Position numbers and translations under genes: made by a program | Shown: positions 60,540 to 64,000 of the stretch, one piece after another | Numbering within the stretch: position 1 is the stretch's first letter | Layout: each line of letters begins with the position of its first letter | Source of the DNA: Paenibacillus vietnamensis | GTDB taxonomy: Bacteria; Bacillota; Bacilli; Paenibacillales; Paenibacillaceae | Assembly (NCBI RefSeq): GCF_020169515.1 | Contig: NZ_JAHMHW010000011.1 | Location: forward strand, 62,001-126,000 | Direction: 5' to 3' | Length of the DNA: 64,000 nucleotides | The notes under the pieces: model-generated | The model's input: only the letters and a program-made list of their open reading frames with translations | Told to the model about the DNA's origin: nothing | Database searches by the model: none

Positions 60540-60680
60540 TTATTCCATTCGAGGCTTCGTTTTCTGTTTATTGAAAAAGGATTTTACGGTGCCGATCACC
60601 TTGTTGCGGGCGTGTTTATTCCTCATCAGATAGGTAACACCCATTCCGATTGCGCTAAGCAGCATTTTATTTCTTTTCAT
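60540..60680 (-). CDS. Small basic protein, 46 residues
   Basis: Minus-strand frame starting MKRNKMLLSAIGMGVTYLMR and ending KQKTKPRME. A short hydrophobic stretch (LLSAIGMGVTYLM) followed by a Lys/Arg-rich tail; such tiny proteins of the DUF3918/YrzQ type are frequent in Bacillales, with no known role. GAGGAGG lies 11 bases before the ATG, and the bidirectional terminator closes the transcript. Confidence 0.65.
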   Translation of the reverse strand: MKRNKMLLSAIGMGVTYLMRNKHARNKVIGTVKSFFNKQKTKPRME

Positions 60681-60849
60681 TATGGCAATGTCCTCCTCGC
60701 GTTATGGTTAACATGTAGTTACCCATTTTGGCAAGGATTTAAGCAGCAATGCTCGAATTCGGTGTGTTCCGGATTACAGCGGAGAAAGGTTACCGCTTGC
60801 GCGGAATGCCCGTTTACAAAATTGGGAATCATTTGATACCATATAAGCA

Positions 60850-61140
60850 TCATGCAAACGCGACGACGAGAAGAGTAAGGGATTGCACGCTTTCGCAGAG
60901 AGCTCCGGCAGCTGAAAAGGAGCAAAGCGCCTCTCCCCGAACCAAGCCTCCGAGCAGCGCGCCGGAACTTTCGAGGGGATGGCGCGACGGGTGCTCCCGT
61001 TACAGGGCTAGAGTATAAGCATTGCCTGCAATGCCGTACTTGAAGAGGTTAGTATGGCGACATGCTAATGAATCTGGGGTGGCACCGCGAACAAAAGCTT
61101 CGTCCCCAAGACGCAAAGTCTTGGAGGTGAAGCTTTTTTA
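60850..61140 (+). ncRNA. T-box leader of glnS, specifier CAA (Gln)
   Basis: tRNA-sensing riboswitch. Landmarks: GACGACGAGAAGAGTAAGG (Stem I base and GA motif, about 60868), AGAGAGCTCC (about 60898), GAACCAAGCC with specifier CAA at 60943-60945, the T-box GGGGTGGCACCGCGA at 61076-61090, and the terminator AAAGCTTC...CTTGG...GAAGCTTTTTTA ending near 61140. Uncharged tRNA-Gln should favour the antiterminator. A promoter-like TTTACA and TACCAT pair lies near 60815-60844. Confidence 0.88.
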
Positions 61141-61182
61141 TTTTTGGCGGCCATATCCCATTTTTATTAGGAGGAACAAGCC

Positions 61183-62862
61183 ATGGAACATGATAAAGAG
61201 CGTACAGCGGACAGCTTTCTGTATAAACAAATCTGCAAAGAGCTTGAAGAGGAGCCCTTCGGCAGAAGCATGTGCACCCGGTTTCCGCCCGAGCCGAACG
61301 GTTATCTTCATATCGGCAGCGCCTATGCGATACACACGAATTATACAATGGCGCAAAGGTTCGGCGGGACGTTTCATCTGCGCTTTGACGATACAAATCC
61401 GCTGAAGGAAGATATCGCGTATGTTAAGGCGATTATCGAGGATATCAAATGGCTGGGCTACGATCCGGGAGAGTATATTTATTACGGCTCGGATTATTCG
61501 GAGCGCATTTACGAGGCGGCGGTCGCCTTGATCCGGAAGGGTAAAGCCTACGTTTGCGACCTGACGCCGGAGGAGGTAGCGGGCTACCGCGGTACGCTGA
61601 CGGAGCCGGGGAAAAACAGCCCTTACCGGAATCGTACGCCGGAAGAAAATCTGGAGCTGTTCATCAACATGAAAAAGGGCGCGTTTCCGTCCTCCTCCAA
61701 AGTGCTCCGCGCCAAAATCGACATGGCGTCCCCGAATATGAACCTGCGAGATCCCGTCATTTACCGGATCATCCATGCGGAGCATTACCGGACGGGCGGG
61801 GAATGGTGCATCTATCCGATGTACGATTTTGCCCATCCGATTCAGGACGCGATAGAGGGCATCACGTATTCCTTATGCTCGATCGAATTCAAGGATCACC
61901 GCCCATTGTACGATTGGGTGCTGCAAGAGCTTGAGATTCCGGAGCCGCCGCGGCAAAGGGAGTTTGGCCGGCTGAGCTTGACGGGGGTCGTGACGAGCAA
62001 GCGGTTTTTGCGGCAGCTGGTGGAAGGCGGCTATGTGGACGGCTGGGACGATCCGCGGCTGCCTACGATCCAAGGCTTAAGACGGAGAGGGTTCACGCCT
62101 GAAAGCATACGCGGCTTCATTGAAGAGATCGGCAGCATCCGGACGCAGAGCACGGTGGACATTTCGATGCTAGAGCATTCGTTAAGGCAGCATCTCAAGG
62201 CGGAGACGACCAGCGTGATGGTTGTGCTTAAGCCTTTGAAGGTTGTCATTGTCAATTACCCCGAAGGCGGCACAGAGCTGCTGAGTATCGAAAACAATAG
62301 CGAGAACGATGCGCTGGGCAAGAGGGAGGTTCCTTTTTCGCGAGTCCTGTATATCGAACGGGAAGATTTTCTCGAGCAGCCGGTTAAAGGCTATCACCGT
62401 TTGAGTCCGGGCGCGGAGGTCCGTTTGAAGGGGGCGTATTTCATCAAATGCGAGGAAGCGGTCAAAGATCCGGCAACGGGCGAAATTACGGAGCTCCGCT
62501 GCACCTACGATCCGCAGACGAAAAGCGGCTCCGGCTTTACCGGGCGCAAGGTAAAAGGGACAATCCACTGGGTTTCGGCGGAGCATGCAGTTAAAGCTGA
62601 CGTTTATCTGTACGATAAGCTGCTGCTGGAGCAGGACGTTCCCGAGGAGGAAGGAGACTGGATGGAGCTCATCAATCCGGACTCGCGTGTTGCTGTGGCG
62701 GATGCGCTTGCGGAGCCGGCTGTGCTGGGTGCCAGGGCGGAAGATAAGCTGCAATTTTTCCGCCATGGTTACTTCTGCGCCGACCGGAAGAGCTCGACCC
62801 GCGAACGTCCCGTATTCAACCGGATCGTGCCGTTGAAGGACGGCTGGGGGAAGCGGCTGTAA
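61183..62862 (+). CDS. glnS: Glutaminyl-tRNA synthetase
   Basis: 559-residue class I synthetase, close to the E. coli length. HIGH motif in PPEPNGYLHIGSAYA near residues 35-49, the GlnRS/GluRS insert YPMYDFAHPIQDAIEGITYSLCSIEF, and a KMSKS variant VVTSKRFL. The C-terminal beta-barrel anticodon-binding part is complete. It charges tRNA-Gln directly. AGGAGGAACAAGCC precedes the ATG. Many Firmicutes lack this enzyme and use GatCAB; its presence with a T-box is notable. Confidence 0.93.
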   Translation: MEHDKERTADSFLYKQICKELEEEPFGRSMCTRFPPEPNGYLHIGSAYAIHTNYTMAQRFGGTFHLRFDDTNPLKEDIAYVKAIIEDIKWLGYDPGEYIYYGSDYSERIYEAAVALIRKGKAYVCDLTPEEVAGYRGTLTEPGKNSPYRNRTPEENLELFINMKKGAFPSSSKVLRAKIDMASPNMNLRDPVIYRIIHAEHYRTGGEWCIYPMYDFAHPIQDAIEGITYSLCSIEFKDHRPLYDWVLQELEIPEPPRQREFGRLSLTGVVTSKRFLRQLVEGGYVDGWDDPRLPTIQGLRRRGFTPESIRGFIEEIGSIRTQSTVDISMLEHSLRQHLKAETTSVMVVLKPLKVVIVNYPEGGTELLSIENNSENDALGKREVPFSRVLYIEREDFLEQPVKGYHRLSPGAEVRLKGAYFIKCEEAVKDPATGEITELRCTYDPQTKSGSGFTGRKVKGTIHWVSAEHAVKADVYLYDKLLLEQDVPEEEGDWMELINPDSRVAVADALAEPAVLGARAEDKLQFFRHGYFCADRKSSTRERPVFNRIVPLKDGWGKRL

Positions 62863-62957
62863 ATTAAGCGAAGGACGAGGATAGTTAACTATACGTAGGG
62901 AAAACATATGAGCTGTTTGACGGATTTTGGGATTCTTTTTGGAGGTCGCCTAGAATA

Positions 62958-62992
62958 AACAACCTGCCGCATGAACTGCGGCAGGTTGTTTT
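62958..62992. terminator. Bidirectional terminator after glnS
   Basis: AACAACCTGCCGCA / TGCGGCAGGTTGTT perfect 14-bp stem with a 5-base loop, followed by T residues. Confidence 0.88.
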
Positions 62993-63006
62993 CCGGCACG
63001 AGAATC

Positions 63007-63093
63007 TTAGTGCTTCCTGATGATCGCGCAAATGTAGCAGATGTGTTTTAAACCCTTTATTTTCTTAACATTTTCACAGTGAACACATTTCAT
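63007..63093 (-). CDS. 28-residue zinc-ribbon-like microprotein
   Basis: Minus-strand frame: MKCVHCENVKKIKG then LKHICYICAIIRKH. Two CxxC pairs (CVHC and CYIC) spaced 13 residues apart could bind one zinc ion. AAGGTGA lies eight bases before the ATG, and the strong terminator follows the stop. Short enough to be missed by gene finders; translation is unproven. Confidence 0.55.
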   Translation of the reverse strand: MKCVHCENVKKIKGLKHICYICAIIRKH

Positions 63094-63154
63094 AATCGCT
63101 TCACCTTAACTTAATTATTATGTAGATCTGCTCAAAAGAGCAGAAATGGAGTGA

Positions 63155-63352
63155 TTAGGTGCGCTCCCGGTTGCGGCCTCTTAAGCCAAGTAAACCAGCC
63201 AAGCCAAGTAAACCAAGCCAGTTCCAATCCATATCGTTATCATTGGTTGCTGCAGCGTTTGTCCGGTAATTTTGGTTATCCGCAAAGGCAGGGATGGTTA
63301 ATGCAGAGGAGACGATTGTGAAAGCCAAAACTAATGCAAAAACTTTTTTCAT
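63155..63352 (-). CDS. WGxxGxxG-type small secreted protein
   Basis: 65 residues. Signal peptide (MKKVFALVLAFTIVSSALTIPAFA), an Asn/Asp/Ala-rich middle, then a C-terminal anchor-like helix NWLGLLGLAGLLGLRGRNRE. The layout matches the WGxxGxxG small protein group, of unknown function, seen in Paenibacillus-like genomes. AAAGGAG lies before the ATG. Confidence 0.75.
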   Translation of the reverse strand: MKKVFALVLAFTIVSSALTIPAFADNQNYRTNAAATNDNDMDWNWLGLLGLAGLLGLRGRNRERT

Positions 63353-63433
63353 GTGGTGATTTCTCCTTTAAGTTAAAGTTTTTGATGAGTTTAAGCTTCC
63401 CTGATTGAAAATGAATTATTCTGCGGCTTCCGC

Positions 63434-63934
63434 TTATAATTCCTTCAAAGCAATAAAAACGTCAATCTCGTTGTCTTCTTGATCGTGTTTGTACCGCTCG
63501 TCCCAAACCTCGAAATCATACCCGTCGGGTTGGCGGCCGTTTTGCCGCATCCAATCGTTATACAACAGGTCGTAAGTACGTCCAAGCTCGGATTCGGGTC
63601 CTATGTGCGTCATCGTCACGTAGCTGCGGGCGGGGAGGTTATGCACGATCATGCCTTTGGGCGGAGCGGATCCTTCCGGTACTTCAAAGGCCAATATTTG
63701 CGTAAAAGCATCCACGTGCGGATTGAAGTTTTCCTTCATCGGATAAATTTGGACCAGATGCACATTCTCGGATAACCGCGGGCCGATTTCATCCTTCCGG
63801 CTTATAAGCGATTTGTAGGCGCTTGTACCGATATTCGTCTCCACAATTTGCTGCAGATTAGCATCATAGGTTACGCCAATTACCGTAAAAGCAGGGATAT
63901 CCACAATCGTCGGCTGATGATAAATCGTTTGCAT
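63434..63934 (-). CDS. GyrI-like small-molecule-binding protein
   Basis: 166 residues, a stand-alone effector-binding domain like those in AraC/BmrR regulators and GyrI. Typical strands: FTVIGVTYDANL; PARSYVTMTHIGPESELGRTYDLLYNDWMRQNGRQPDGYDFEVWDERY, the last part with the conserved WDERY-like loop. No DNA-binding domain. GGGAGGG precedes the ATG. Confidence 0.85.
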   Translation of the reverse strand: MQTIYHQPTIVDIPAFTVIGVTYDANLQQIVETNIGTSAYKSLISRKDEIGPRLSENVHLVQIYPMKENFNPHVDAFTQILAFEVPEGSAPPKGMIVHNLPARSYVTMTHIGPESELGRTYDLLYNDWMRQNGRQPDGYDFEVWDERYKHDQEDNEIDVFIALKEL

Positions 63935-63968
63935 AAGAACCCTCCCATCATAATGGCACGTCCTTTTG

Positions 63969-63996
63969 ATATTATCAGAAAATTCCAGTTATGTAA
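63969..63996 (-). promoter_or_regulatory. Candidate promoter of the GyrI-like gene
   Basis: On the minus strand TTACAT (63996-63991), 16 bases, TAATAT (63974-63969), 35 bases before the start codon. Confidence 0.4.
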
Positions 63997-64000
63997 CATG

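Noticed and set aside
60749-61018. 89-codon frame over the glnS leader
   Set aside because: It covers T-box Stem I and the specifier; the RNA structure explains the conservation and there is no ribosome site.
1-64000. tRNA, rRNA, prophage, plasmid origin or biosynthetic gene cluster
   Set aside because: No sequence pattern or gene set for any of these was seen in the window.

Overview
The window looks like a chromosomal segment of a Paenibacillus-like member of the Bacillales. The evidence is the strong GGAGG-type ribosome binding sites, the LplB/YtcP/LipO-type sugar importer, AraC regulators with a membrane sensor part, a T-box leader, a LysM-M14 endopeptidase of the spore/cell-wall type, a YozG/DUF2975 pair, a moderately high GC content and many non-coding intergenic repeats. 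No rRNA, tRNA, CRISPR array or prophage is seen.

Layout. 0-10.8 kb: end of threonine synthase, a short-chain dehydrogenase, a secreted fructanase (GH32 plus Ig-like domain), an unknown protein, a block of 51-bp repeats, IlvE divergent from a LysR regulator, a class-C-beta-lactamase-like hydrolase, a small MetF-like reductase and a LysM-M14 peptidase. 11-24.6 kb: a sugar importer operon, a membrane-bound AraC regulator, and a divergent tight operon of alpha-L-fucosidase, CBM9-like protein, a large double-transglutaminase-like protein and a GH18 hydrolase, all without signal peptides; then an exported NlpC/P60 hydrolase. 24.6-28.4 kb: an AraC regulator divergent from an oxidoreductase and two sugar isomerase/epimerase genes. 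28.4-30.1 kb: repeats, IS1182-like remnants and a VapBC-like toxin-antitoxin pair.

30.1-43.8 kb: chemoreceptor, Mn-dependent pyrophosphatase, a methyltransferase followed by a decayed YwqG-like gene, a thioredoxin-reductase-like flavoprotein, the HTH/DUF2975 pair, the arginine catabolic genes rocD-rocF-rocA, an M42 peptidase and a squalene/phytoene-synthase-like protein. 43.8-46.4 kb: a TetR-MFS efflux pair with matching palindromic operators, and a stress-protein-like gene. 46.4-48.6 kb: AraC regulator divergent from a GH105 pectin-fragment hydrolase. 48.7-56.3 kb: a fructan/sucrose-type operon (LacI, ABC importer, GH13, GH32) with four matching operator-like sites. 56.4-58.0 kb: a tnpB-only IS605-type element with a LexA-type box in its promoter. 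58-64 kb: two unknown membrane proteins, a kinase-like protein, a T-box-controlled glutaminyl-tRNA synthetase, and several very small genes.

The common theme is import of plant or host oligosaccharides by ABC transporters, followed by intracellular hydrolysis, with each locus carrying its own regulator. The most notable points are an apparent ATC start codon for the TetR gene, the LexA-type box in front of tnpB, the intracellular fucosidase/transglutaminase/GH18 operon, the LacI operator set, and the Gln-specific T-box on glnS. All functional calls are from sequence reading alone; no database search or folding program was run.
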